From: an uncultured Algibacter sp. | GTDB lineage: Bacteria > Bacteroidota > Bacteroidia > Flavobacteriales > Flavobacteriaceae | Length of the DNA stretch: 64,000 bases | Direction: 5' to 3' | NCBI RefSeq assembly: GCF_947490405.1 | Contig: NZ_CANLGU010000003.1 | Location: 124,001 to 188,000 of the forward strand | Shown here: positions 19,726 to 27,050 of the stretch, one piece after another | Numbering within the stretch: the stretch's first letter is position 1 | How the letters are laid out: each line of letters starts with the position of its first letter | Notes under the pieces: model-generated | What the model was told of the DNA's origin: nothing | The model's database searches: none | The model's input: the letters and a program-made list of their open reading frames with translations, nothing else | Position numbers and translations under genes: made by a program

Positions 19726-19763
19726 TATAACAAAAATATACCAATTGGTATATTTTTGTTATA
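19726..19763. promoter_or_regulatory. 38-bp perfect palindromic operator at the tetR promoter
   Basis: Every base from 19726 to 19763 pairs with its mirror around the centre 19744/19745. The core is ATACCAATTGGTAT. A second core, ATACCGATTGGTAT, lies at 20391-20404. The palindrome overlaps the -7 element TATATTTG at 19760-19767, so a bound regulator would block the promoter. Confidence 0.85.
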
Positions 19764-19767
19764 TTTG
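19760..19767 (+). promoter_or_regulatory. -7 promoter element (TATATTTG) for tetR
   Basis: An exact TAnnTTTG match 8 bases before the tetR ATG, so the leader would be very short. It is overlapped by the palindromic operator. Confidence 0.6.
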
Positions 19768-19774
19768 CTTCATC

Positions 19775-20371
19775 ATGACAACTAAAGCTGAATTAACATC
19801 ACAATACATCATAGAAACTGTTGCTCCAATTTTTAATAAGAATGGATATGCTGCCACTAGCATGCTTGATATAACTAAAGCTACAGGTTTAACTAAAGGT
19901 GCTATATACGGTAATTTCAAAAATAAAGAAGAACTTGCTTATGCGGCATTCAAGTACATGGTTAGATCTCTAATGAAACCATTATCAATTCATTTAGAGC
20001 AAAGTAATTCTCCAATTAAAAAACTTTATCTAATTTCTGATTTTTATCGGAATTATTATCCATTTAGCAAACAACTTGGTGGTTGTCCTGTACTTAATAT
20101 TGGTGTAGATTCAAATAATAGTAATTCAGGTTTGCTTACTAAAGTTAGAGACACCATTCAACGAATACAAGATAAATTATGTAGTATCATAGAAAATGGT
20201 ATTGAATGTGGAGAAATCTCAACAGAAATTAATGCGATGCAATATGCTAAGCGAATAGATACAGTAATTCAAGGTGCCATTTTTATGACTTACACCATGA
20301 ATGATGAGTCTTACATGAAGGATACCATGAATTACATAGACCAAATGATTACTAACGAATTGAAACTATAA
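19775..20371 (+). CDS. TetR/AcrR-family transcriptional repressor
   Basis: A 198-residue regulator. The start is the ATG at 19775 (MTTKAELTSQYIIE); the longer frame would read through the promoter. The N-terminal helix-turn-helix is clear at about residues 10-56 (IFNKNGYAATSMLDITKATGLTKGAIYGNFKNKEELAYA). The C-terminal ligand domain has a GGCPVLNIG segment found in the YcdC/QacR-like branch. It probably represses its own gene and the thioesterase gene downstream, since the same operator core occurs before both. The ligand is unknown; a fatty acyl or aromatic acyl compound would fit the neighbour. Confidence 0.9.
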   Translation: MTTKAELTSQYIIETVAPIFNKNGYAATSMLDITKATGLTKGAIYGNFKNKEELAYAAFKYMVRSLMKPLSIHLEQSNSPIKKLYLISDFYRNYYPFSKQLGGCPVLNIGVDSNNSNSGLLTKVRDTIQRIQDKLCSIIENGIECGEISTEINAMQYAKRIDTVIQGAIFMTYTMNDESYMKDTMNYIDQMITNELKL

Positions 20372-20390
20372 TATTTTTTTAACTAATAAT

Positions 20391-20404
20391 ATACCGATTG
20401 GTAT
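20391..20404. promoter_or_regulatory. Second TetR operator core (ATACCGATTGGTAT) before the thioesterase gene
   Basis: This matches the central 14 bases of the palindrome at 19726-19763 with one change and lies 18 bases before the thioesterase ATG. Confidence 0.7.
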
Positions 20405-20421
20405 AAATTAAATTTTTAAAC

Positions 20422-20916
20422 ATGAATACACTTTCAAAAACCCTAACTAGCAAAGCAAAAATTAGATTTCAAGATTGTGATCCTTTCAACCACCTAAATA
20501 ATGGTAATTATATTAATTACTTTATGAATCATAGAGAAGATGTCCTAATTGAGCATTATAACTTAGACATATACAAAATAGCAAAACTTGAAGGTAAGAG
20601 TTGGGTATCAACTACTAATCAAATAGCTTACTTAAAGCCAGCATTACTAATGGAAACTATTGTGCTTGAATCTCAATTAATAAACTATGATGAAAGCAAT
20701 TTGCAGGTTGAAATGCGTATGTATAATTCAGACAAAAGCCATCTAAAATCAGTAATATGGTGTGGTTTTGCTCATTTTAATTTGCTAACTCAAAAAAGAG
20801 AAATACATACTCAAGATTTAATAAAACTATTTGAAACTGTAAACAACCCTATTACTACAAATAGTTTTGAAGAACGCATTAGTCACTTGAAACCTAAATT
20901 TTTGCAAAAACTATAA
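20422..20916 (+). CDS. Acyl-CoA thioesterase (hotdog fold, 4HBT type)
   Basis: A 164-residue cytoplasmic hotdog-fold protein predicted to hydrolyse an acyl-CoA thioester. The 4HBT signature FQDCDPFNHLNNGNYINYFM is at residues 14-33 and carries the catalytic Asp and the H-x2-N pattern. The length is typical. It follows the TetR gene and has its own copy of the operator core upstream, so it is the likely controlled target. The substrate is unknown. Confidence 0.86.
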   Translation: MNTLSKTLTSKAKIRFQDCDPFNHLNNGNYINYFMNHREDVLIEHYNLDIYKIAKLEGKSWVSTTNQIAYLKPALLMETIVLESQLINYDESNLQVEMRMYNSDKSHLKSVIWCGFAHFNLLTQKREIHTQDLIKLFETVNNPITTNSFEERISHLKPKFLQKL

Positions 20917-21125
20917 ACCAAATGTACTTTTTTACCGTATATCTAGTTATTAGTTAAAATGTTTTACCGTTAATCTAAAATTCAACTTTTTATGTAGGTT
21001 AATTCATTTTAATTAATAATTTAGCTATGGATGTAAGCCCTAAATATTACATTTAATTAAACAAATTTTAGATTTTTTTCCTCCTCAAGAAATTAATCTT
21101 TTTAACAAAAAACCTACTTATATCA

Positions 21126-21878
21126 ATGGAAATCAGCAACTATATTGAATACACTTTACTAGAACCCACTGCTTCAGAACGCGATATTATGAACTTGTGT
21201 GATGAAGCAAAGTCTAATGATTTCTACAGTATATGTATTAACAGTTGTTATGTTCCATTAGCTAAACAATTACTGGTAGGTTCAGAAGTAAAGATTTGTA
21301 CAGTAATAGGATTCCCTTTGGGCGCAATGTCCACACAAGCAAAAGTTTTTGAAGCAGAAAAAGCTATCGAAGATGGTGCGGATGAAATTGATATGGTTAT
21401 TAATTTAGGCTATTTAAAAAGCAGAAATTACGTATCGGTTTTAAAAGATATTAGTGATGTAAAACTAGCCATTAGAAAAATACCTTTAAAAGTAATTCTT
21501 GAAATTTCTGAGTTAAATAAAAATGAAATTATTAAAGCCTCTGAAATTTGTTTAGATGCTAAAGCAGACTTTATTAAAACATCTACAGGATTTTCTAAAA
21601 GTGGTGCTACATTAACCGCTGTGAAAATCATTAAAAAAACCGTTAGAAATAAGGCTAAAATTAAAGCCTCAGGAGGTATTGGAGATTTTGATACTGCTAT
21701 CAAATACATTGACGCTGGTGCAGATAGAATCGGTACATCAACAGCTATTAAGCCTAAGAATAATAGACGTCAAATAAGAAATACTAAAATTTACAAAGAC
21801 TATATTAAAACGGTTCTGAATTCCGATACTCAACAGACTACAAAAAATATAAAAGAAACGTATTCTAAAGACATTTAA
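21126..21878 (+). CDS. deoC: Deoxyribose-phosphate aldolase
   Basis: Cleaves 2-deoxyribose-5-phosphate to glyceraldehyde-3-phosphate and acetaldehyde, feeding deoxynucleosides into glycolysis. The 250-residue class I aldolase shows DEIDMVIN near residue 87, the Schiff-base lysine in ADFIKTSTGF (about 152-161) and KASGGI near 181. Some usually conserved spots differ: the N-terminal block reads IEYTLLEPTA where the family has D/H-T-LLKPTA, and RIGTSTAI replaces RIGTSSG. The catalytic lysines remain, so it is likely active. The last 14 bases overlap the convergent pxpC gene. Confidence 0.93.
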   Translation: MEISNYIEYTLLEPTASERDIMNLCDEAKSNDFYSICINSCYVPLAKQLLVGSEVKICTVIGFPLGAMSTQAKVFEAEKAIEDGADEIDMVINLGYLKSRNYVSVLKDISDVKLAIRKIPLKVILEISELNKNEIIKASEICLDAKADFIKTSTGFSKSGATLTAVKIIKKTVRNKAKIKASGGIGDFDTAIKYIDAGADRIGTSTAIKPKNNRRQIRNTKIYKDYIKTVLNSDTQQTTKNIKETYSKDI

Positions 21879-22710
21879 ACTGTAGTTTATCACCTGTTAT
21901 TTTTTGAGCTAGAGAATGTATTGCAGATTCAGATAATTGTAACACCCTTGGATAACCTCCAGTAGTTTGACAATCTTTCATTAAAATTATTAGTTTTCCT
22001 GAAGGTGTTAATTGTATAGTTCCTGGCAATACAGGAGCTGTAATAATGCTGTCAAGATTGTTGGCTAAAACTTCTTCTAGCTGATAAGCCATTCTGTTAT
22101 TATATTTTGAAATAGTAAATCTTGAACTCAATATTTTTTTTTGATTTGATACTGAAAGATATTTAAACTCTGGTCCTCTATACACTTCTAAAGTTAAATT
22201 ATCAATATATGATGTATTGACCCTTAAATTTGAATGATGCATCTTATAATTAAAAGTACTATTTTTAATAGCCAGTTGATCTCCTTTTTTTATAGAAGAC
22301 TGTTGAGTAATGTTTTGATACATACTCCTACTGTTCATAACCATTTCTACGTTAAATCCTCCTAATACTGCAAGATAACATCGAAATCCGCTATCTAATT
22401 TCCCAAAGGATAACACATCATCCTTTTTTACATTAAAAATCTTGTTATTGGGTATGTAATTTTTATTTATTTGCGGATTCATACTAGCTCCAGATAAACA
22501 TATTAAAGTGTCACATTCAAACTTTAATTTAGGTCCAGTCATGGTTATTTCTAAAACAGCATTATTCTCATGATTTCCTAATAATGTATTGGCTATTGTA
22601 GCAGCTTGTTTATCCATAACACCAGAATATGGCACACCATAATCTTGATACCCAAATCTACCTATATCTTGAATGGTAGAGTAAAATCCTGATTGCAATA
22701 CTTTAATCAT
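21865..22710 (-). CDS. pxpC: 5-oxoprolinase subunit C (biotin-dependent carboxyltransferase-like)
   Basis: With PxpA and PxpB it forms the bacterial ATP-dependent 5-oxoprolinase, which opens 5-oxoproline to glutamate. The 281-residue protein is the AHS2/KipA-type domain (YSTIQDIGRFGYQDYGVPYSGVMD at residues 9-32), with the late ITAPVLPGTIQLTPSGKLIILMKDCQTTGGYPR block typical of the family. Its start overlaps the end of pxpB by 8 bases. Last gene of a four-gene minus-strand operon. Confidence 0.94.
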   Translation of the reverse strand: MIKVLQSGFYSTIQDIGRFGYQDYGVPYSGVMDKQAATIANTLLGNHENNAVLEITMTGPKLKFECDTLICLSGASMNPQINKNYIPNNKIFNVKKDDVLSFGKLDSGFRCYLAVLGGFNVEMVMNSRSMYQNITQQSSIKKGDQLAIKNSTFNYKMHHSNLRVNTSYIDNLTLEVYRGPEFKYLSVSNQKKILSSRFTISKYNNRMAYQLEEVLANNLDSIITAPVLPGTIQLTPSGKLIILMKDCQTTGGYPRVLQLSESAIHSLAQKITGDKLQFKCL

Positions 22711-23431
22711 AAATCATCTCGCTTTCAATTATATAGGTATTGTTTTCTACTTGAGATTTAATCTTATTGTAGGTATTAACTTTTACAGGAACAAATTGGA
22801 TTTGATCTCCTGTTTTAGCAAAACATGGTGGATTATTTTTGGCATTAAAAAACTGAATTGGAGAGTTTCCAATAACATTCCAACCTCCAGGACTTTCAAT
22901 AGGATACACCCCAGTTTGATTCCCTCCAATAGCCACTGCACCCTTTTCAATTTTTAAACGAGGAGTTGATTTTCTGGGTATTTCTAAGTCTTCATCTAAG
23001 CCTCCTAGGTATAAAAAACCTGGTAAAAATCCGATGAAATAAACAGTATAAACTACTTCTGAATGTTTTTTAATTATCGCTTCTATAGATAGTTCTTTAG
23101 CGTTCGATATATATTGTAAATCTAGAGCAAAATGTTCTTCATAACAAACAGGTATTTTCCATAATCTGCTGTTTAAACTAGTTTCTGTCGAAACTCTTGA
23201 GTAAATAGCTATTAAAGCTTCTTTTTCAGCTTTAAAATGTACTGATTCCTTATAAATAATTAACAACGAATTATAAGCAGACCTTAACTCTTGTCTATTA
23301 CTATCATTATCTGATATAATCTTAGCTTTAAAAAGAATAATATCACGCAAGATATATTTATCAATTTTTGAGGGCCACTCAACTATAATAGCACGATCAT
23401 GATAAGATTTATATTCTAATTGAAACTTCAT
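22703..23431 (-). CDS. pxpB: 5-oxoprolinase subunit B (KipI-like)
   Basis: The AHS1/KipI-type subunit of 5-oxoprolinase. The 242-residue protein has IPVCYEEHFALDL near residue 95, the YFIGFLPGFLYLGGLDEDLEIPRKSTPR block at about 132-158, and GVYPIESPGGWNVIG near 178-192, all hallmarks of the subunit. It lies 3 bases after pxpA and overlaps pxpC. Confidence 0.94.
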   Translation of the reverse strand: MKFQLEYKSYHDRAIIVEWPSKIDKYILRDIILFKAKIISDNDSNRQELRSAYNSLLIIYKESVHFKAEKEALIAIYSRVSTETSLNSRLWKIPVCYEEHFALDLQYISNAKELSIEAIIKKHSEVVYTVYFIGFLPGFLYLGGLDEDLEIPRKSTPRLKIEKGAVAIGGNQTGVYPIESPGGWNVIGNSPIQFFNAKNNPPCFAKTGDQIQFVPVKVNTYNKIKSQVENNTYIIESEMIYD

Positions 23432-23434
23432 AAA

Positions 23435-24175
23435 TTAACGTACGCTTATACCTTCTGATTTTAAACGATTCACCAAAGCTTTTAAAAGTTCAACAGACCT
23501 AGTGTTATCTCCATGAATACAAAATGTTTCAGCCTTAATACTTTTGTAATTGTGCGCCTCCGTTTTCACTTTCCCTTTGAAAAACATCGAACTCACATGC
23601 TCAAACATAGCATTAGCATCATCAATCATAGCATTCCTTTCTGATCTTGAAACTAAAGTTAAATCATCGTTATAGTTTCTATCGGCAAAAACTTCATAAA
23701 CGATTGGAATATTATTTTTTATAGCTAAATCTGATATAACAGAATTATAAGGCACGTAGAGTTTTGTGTGAGACATTGAAGTCTTCATTACTTCTATAAT
23801 AACATTTGCTGTTTTTTCATCCATAGCTGCTAAGTTATACAGAGCACCATGAGGCTTTACATGATGTAATGGCATATGCAAGTCATCCAAGACATGAACT
23901 AACATTTTTATTTGCTCTAGAATTGAAGTGTATAGTGCTACACAAGACATTTCCATAATACGTCTACCAAAATTCAAGCTATCAGGGAATGATGGGTGCG
24001 CTCCAACTTTTACATGATGCTTAACAGCAAGTTCTACAACCGTTTTTATGGTATCTATATCTCCAGCATGTCCGCCACAGGCAATATTACAGGACGAGAT
24101 ATATGGCATTAATTGGGCTTCATTGCCTAAACCCTCGCCAACATCTGCATTAATATCAATAATTCTATTTTGCAC
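23435..24175 (-). CDS. pxpA: 5-oxoprolinase subunit A (LamB/YcsF family)
   Basis: The 246-residue LamB/YcsF subunit of 5-oxoprolinase. The N-terminal signature DINADVGEGLGNEAQLMPYISSCNIACGGHAGD (residues 7-39) is clear, as are KVGAHPSFPD near 57 and HHVKPHGALYN near 103-113. The late FCIHGDN motif (about residues 216-222) is also present. It sits 4 bases after the DUF2891 lipoprotein gene. Confidence 0.95.
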   Translation of the reverse strand: MQNRIIDINADVGEGLGNEAQLMPYISSCNIACGGHAGDIDTIKTVVELAVKHHVKVGAHPSFPDSLNFGRRIMEMSCVALYTSILEQIKMLVHVLDDLHMPLHHVKPHGALYNLAAMDEKTANVIIEVMKTSMSHTKLYVPYNSVISDLAIKNNIPIVYEVFADRNYNDDLTLVSRSERNAMIDDANAMFEHVSSMFFKGKVKTEAHNYKSIKAETFCIHGDNTRSVELLKALVNRLKSEGISVR

Positions 24176-24179
24176 AATT

Positions 24180-25301
24180 CTAAATTAACCATTCTCTAGC
24201 AGAGTTCAATGCATAAATTGCAAAACTACCTAACCAATGCCCACCTTCATACCTATCTCCAAATATGGCAGGCAACGAATAATTAATATGAATATTAGCT
24301 ATATTTTCTAGATGTTTATATTCTGGTAACCCTTCAGCAATTTTATACAAACTCCAAGCACGAGAAAAATTAACACCATCTAAATGTACCAAATGACCAT
24401 CTGTTCTATCAGACACAATGCCAACTTCCAGATTAAAATTCACATCTTTTAATTGTGGCAAAAAACTATCTAACCAAGCCTTAAAATCTACAGAATCCAA
24501 TAAGCGTTTCATTAAAGCTGCTTCTTCTAAACAAGGTGATAAAAAATCACTTCCACTGGGCTCCCAGGTAATTGGGCAGCTTTTATCATGCTTATAAAAA
24601 TACAAGGCACGCGCTTTAATAGCATGTTTTAATTCATCATGGTTTAAAGCCTCAGCATAATCATAAGCAAAAGATAAACTAAAAGCAGTGTTAGTATGTG
24701 TTCCTACACGCTGTGGATAATTTAATTTTGGTAAAAACTCTATATACTTCCCTACTATTAAATTGGTTAATGGCTGTAAATTGCTTTCCAATTGTCTTGC
24801 AGTTTCATCATCCCAAGTGTGTAATTCTTCTGCGAGTTTTAGTAACCACGCCCAACCATAAGTACGCTCGTAAGATTTGTTATGCTTCCCATAAAAATAA
24901 GCAACTTCCGATTCAATGTTTTGTTTTGAAATATTATTGAGTAACTTTTGTTTGATAACATCAGCATTATCAATATTTGGAAACGATTTTAATAAACTTA
25001 CTAAACTCCAATGCCCGTGAACAGATGAATGCCAATCAAAACACCCATAAAATGCAGGATGTAATTCAGTTGGAGATTTCAAGTCTTCGTCTCCACCTAA
25101 AGTTTGAGATAAGCGGTTTGGATATTCTGTATTTATGCAATGTAATGGTAAATGGGCTAGCTTATTGGCTTGCTCTAAGTTTAAAATCGGAGGTTCAACA
25201 ATTTCAATAGTAGGTTCAATTTTAATTTCTTTTTTATCATCTTTCGAAGAATTGCAGCTAAAAATTAGTAATACAACTAAAACGGTTATCATTTTTTTCA
25301 T
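24180..25301 (-). CDS. DUF2891-family lipoprotein
   Basis: A 373-residue protein with a lipobox signal peptide (LLIFSCNSS, Cys16), so it is anchored in the envelope. The mature part is all-helical, with HPAFYGCFDWHSSVHGHWSL near residue 83-102, which is the most conserved block of the DUF2891 family and has the His/Asp/Trp density of an alpha/alpha-barrel active site. The function of the family is not known to me. It is the first gene of the operon with pxpABC, separated from pxpA by 4 bases. Confidence 0.85.
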   Translation of the reverse strand: MKKMITVLVVLLIFSCNSSKDDKKEIKIEPTIEIVEPPILNLEQANKLAHLPLHCINTEYPNRLSQTLGGDEDLKSPTELHPAFYGCFDWHSSVHGHWSLVSLLKSFPNIDNADVIKQKLLNNISKQNIESEVAYFYGKHNKSYERTYGWAWLLKLAEELHTWDDETARQLESNLQPLTNLIVGKYIEFLPKLNYPQRVGTHTNTAFSLSFAYDYAEALNHDELKHAIKARALYFYKHDKSCPITWEPSGSDFLSPCLEEAALMKRLLDSVDFKAWLDSFLPQLKDVNFNLEVGIVSDRTDGHLVHLDGVNFSRAWSLYKIAEGLPEYKHLENIANIHINYSLPAIFGDRYEGGHWLGSFAIYALNSAREWLI

Positions 25302-25366
25302 CCTATAAAAATATTAAATAATAACCTTAAACTACTTAATCGTTAATATTGAATGTAATTATTTGG

Positions 25367-25469
25367 GCGTTACCTATATCCTGAATTTATTTCAGGACCT
25401 AGATCGGGCTTTCACTACTCAACCCCTCCTGTGTAGGGGATTTCGAATATGCCGTACAATCCCTAACGC
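25367..25469. repeat. Dispersed repeat A, copy 4
   Basis: A 103-bp copy bounded by GGGCGTTA (25365-25372) and TAACGCCC (25464-25471), an 8-bp inverted repeat. It shares GATCGGGCTTTC and AATCCCTAACGC with copy 3, but the inner part differs and carries its own small hairpins. Confidence 0.75.
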
Positions 25470-25605
25470 CCTTGTTTGCTGAATGCTTTTTTGAATTCTT
25501 AGAATTTGGTGAGTTTGCTGAGTTTAATTCTATTGTTTGTAATATACTTTAATATGATAAACTTCAAAGAACAAAATAGATATTTTTTGAGACTTACTTA
25601 TGACG

Positions 25606-25630
25606 CCACTAGTTACAAACTAGCGGTAGC
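25606..25630. repeat. Left inverted repeat of the small-gene island
   Basis: A 25-bp sequence that matches the reverse complement of 26983-27007 at 24 of 25 positions. It contains an inner hairpin CTAGTT-ACA-AACTAG. Confidence 0.85.
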
Positions 25631-25780
25631 GGGGTTATATATTTTCTTAATTTCAATTTCTTTTACTGATTTACAAAACCCTGTAATAGTTTCTGTTTCT
25701 AAATTAATGTGTTGTTTGAAAGTCATTTCTTATATTCGTTTATAATAAATAGTATAAAAAATTAAAAAGTTTAAAAAAAT

Positions 25781-26089
25781 ATGACATTAGATAATTTTCT
25801 AAAAAAGCATACTTGCTTATTTACCCAGGCAAGATTTAACAGTACTTATTCCTGTAATATTTATTGCTTTGAAAAAGACTCTCAAATAGCAAATTTCCAA
25901 ACTTTACCAATTAGAGAATCATCGAGAATTTACAATGATATTGAAGCTGTTGGTACTGATAGAAATCTTGAAGATTACGTAACACAAAAAAAACGTGATT
26001 TACTTTTACAAGTTGTAGAAGCTTTTGAAATTGAAAATTTTAATCCTAATGAAGCTGATATAATTGATATTAATTCCTTTTTTAATTAA
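25781..26089 (+). CDS. Small hypothetical protein (102 aa) of the island
   Basis: An unrecognised, soluble, acidic protein with four cysteines, two of them in SCNIYCFEK (about residues 24-32). The ATG at 25781 is preceded by an A-rich stretch, as is usual in this genome. It is followed after 4 bases by a small membrane protein gene, so the two form a pair. It lies within a segment bounded by 25-bp inverted repeats. No function can be assigned. The gene pair could be a two-gene accessory or toxin/immunity-type unit, but nothing in the sequence proves that. Confidence 0.6.
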   Translation: MTLDNFLKKHTCLFTQARFNSTYSCNIYCFEKDSQIANFQTLPIRESSRIYNDIEAVGTDRNLEDYVTQKKRDLLLQVVEAFEIENFNPNEADIIDINSFFN

Positions 26090-26093
26090 AATA

Positions 26094-26579
26094 ATGAAGA
26101 AAAAAAACGAAATAAAATATCAAGAATGGTCTGAACATTTAACTAATACTAAAGAAAAATCAGATTATTCTTTAAAAAGAATGGATTTACTTGTAATAAG
26201 TATAAGTGGCGGTGGTTTATATGTTCTTTTTGAAACTCTTCGAGAATTTAAAACTGGGAATATAATAATTGAAGATACTAGATTACTATTGTGGACTGGA
26301 ATAACATTACTATTAGCAATTCTTATAAATTTTGGTTCTCAACTAAGTGCATATTATGCAAATCATTTTGAAGAAGAATATATTCAAACAGAACTTAAAA
26401 TACTTGAGGATGAAAAAATTAAAAAAAAGAAAAAACTTGAATTAGAATGTGAACAAAAAAAATACGATAATAAAATTAAACGTTATAATTTAGTTACTGA
26501 TATTTTCAATGCTATTTCAATTTTATCAATGATAATTGGTTTAAGCTTATTAACCTATTTTAGTTATTCTATTTTTTAG
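26094..26579 (+). CDS. Small membrane protein with charged coiled coil (161 aa) of the island
   Basis: The start was set at MKKKNEIKYQEW, 4 bases after the stop of the preceding gene; the longer frame adds 10 unlikely residues that overlap it. Three hydrophobic helices are visible at about residues 34-52, 65-85 and 137-157. Between helices two and three is a highly charged coiled coil (EEEYIQTELKILEDEKIKKK). No family is recognised. The coupling to the 102-residue protein and the flanking inverted repeats suggest an accessory module. The stop overlaps the end of the antisense small gene at 26569-26718. Confidence 0.6.
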   Translation: MKKKNEIKYQEWSEHLTNTKEKSDYSLKRMDLLVISISGGGLYVLFETLREFKTGNIIIEDTRLLLWTGITLLLAILINFGSQLSAYYANHFEEEYIQTELKILEDEKIKKKKKLELECEQKKYDNKIKRYNLVTDIFNAISILSMIIGLSLLTYFSYSIF

Positions 26580-26718
26580 GTCTTGTACCTGTTTTCAAAC
26601 CTTTATTATTTTCAGCCCCTTTTCTGTCAATTTTAAGACCAATATATTTTGATTCATTATTACTATTGGAAGAATTACTATCTGATTGATTCCCTGTCTT
26701 TTTGTTTTTATCACACAT
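26569..26718 (-). CDS. Tiny KGLKTGTRPKK-tail protein, intact copy (49 aa)
   Basis: A 49-residue frame (MCDKNKKTGNQ... ending KGLKTGTRPKK), polar and basic, and too short to be found by length alone. It is supported by a second, closely related frame directly upstream at 26728-26867. The two share the SDKNKK-like start, the YxGxKIxRKGA centre and the KGLKTGTRPKK end despite different DNA. Such protein-level similarity implies selection on coding. The function is unknown; the basic tail could bind nucleic acid. Confidence 0.55.
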   Translation of the reverse strand: MCDKNKKTGNQSDSNSSNSNNESKYIGLKIDRKGAENNKGLKTGTRPKK

Positions 26719-26727
26719 AATATATTT

Positions 26728-26867
26728 TTATTTCTTAGGTCTAGTACCAGTTTTCAAACCTTTAGTACCATCAGCACCTTTTCTTACTATTTTTTGACCT
26801 ACGTATTTTACACTTTTTTTTACTAGCTTTTTAGAACCAGCTATCTTTTTTTGTTTTTATCACTCAC
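26728..26867 (-). pseudogene. Tiny KGLKTGTRPKK-tail protein, frame-shifted copy
   Basis: A paralogue of 26569-26718. Translation starts at GTG (VSDKNKK...) and runs into TAG after a run of seven A. A shift of -1 within the run AAAAAAAG restores a frame that ends YVGQKIVRKGADGTKGLKTGTRPKK. The span is 140 bases, one short of whole codons. It is either a recent pseudogene or expressed by slippage on the A-run, which contains the known slippery heptamer AAAAAAG. Confidence 0.5.
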
Positions 26868-26982
26868 AATTTAAATTAAAAGTAGTTGTTTGTAAGAACT
26901 ATATGTATTTATATATAGTGTTTTTATTAACAGTTATTTGTTAATTTAAAACAGTTTTATTCAATTTTCAAATAATTCCCCA

Positions 26983-27007
26983 GCTACTGCTAGTTTGTAA
27001 CTAGTGG
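26983..27007. repeat. Right inverted repeat of the small-gene island
   Basis: The inverted partner of 25606-25630 with one mismatch, containing the same CTAGTT/AACTAG hairpin. The segment between the two copies is about 1.35 kb and holds four small genes. Confidence 0.85.
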
Positions 27008-27028
27008 TATTCTGAGTAAATATGAAAA

Positions 27029-27050
27029 GATTCCTGCATTCGCTGGAATT
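27029..27050. repeat. Short hairpin repeat D (GATTCCTGC-type)
   Basis: A short imperfect hairpin, ATTCCTGC...GCTGGAAT, related to those at 50534-50557 and 51645-51667. It lies just after the comM stop (minus strand). Confidence 0.55.

Larger units (their letters stand above)
25302..25780. other. 479-bp gene-free region before the small-gene island
   Basis: It contains repeat A copy 4 (25367-25469) and the left 25-bp island repeat (25606-25630). The 79-codon frame at 25506-25745 runs through the repeat and has no protein-like features. No clear promoter for the 25781 gene was found. Confidence 0.6.

Noticed and set aside
7537-25469. Repeat A copies as a CRISPR array
   Set aside because: The copies are kilobases apart, lie in both orientations and have no regular spacers or cas genes.
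25506-25745. A 79-codon frame before the small-gene island
   Set aside because: It runs through the left inverted repeat, has no protein-like composition beyond a hydrophobic stretch, and has no coupled neighbour or homologue that I can recognise.
25781-26579. The small island gene pair as a known toxin-antitoxin or defence system
   Set aside because: No toxin fold, antitoxin DNA-binding motif, nuclease or NTPase motif can be seen in either protein; it is therefore left as unknown.
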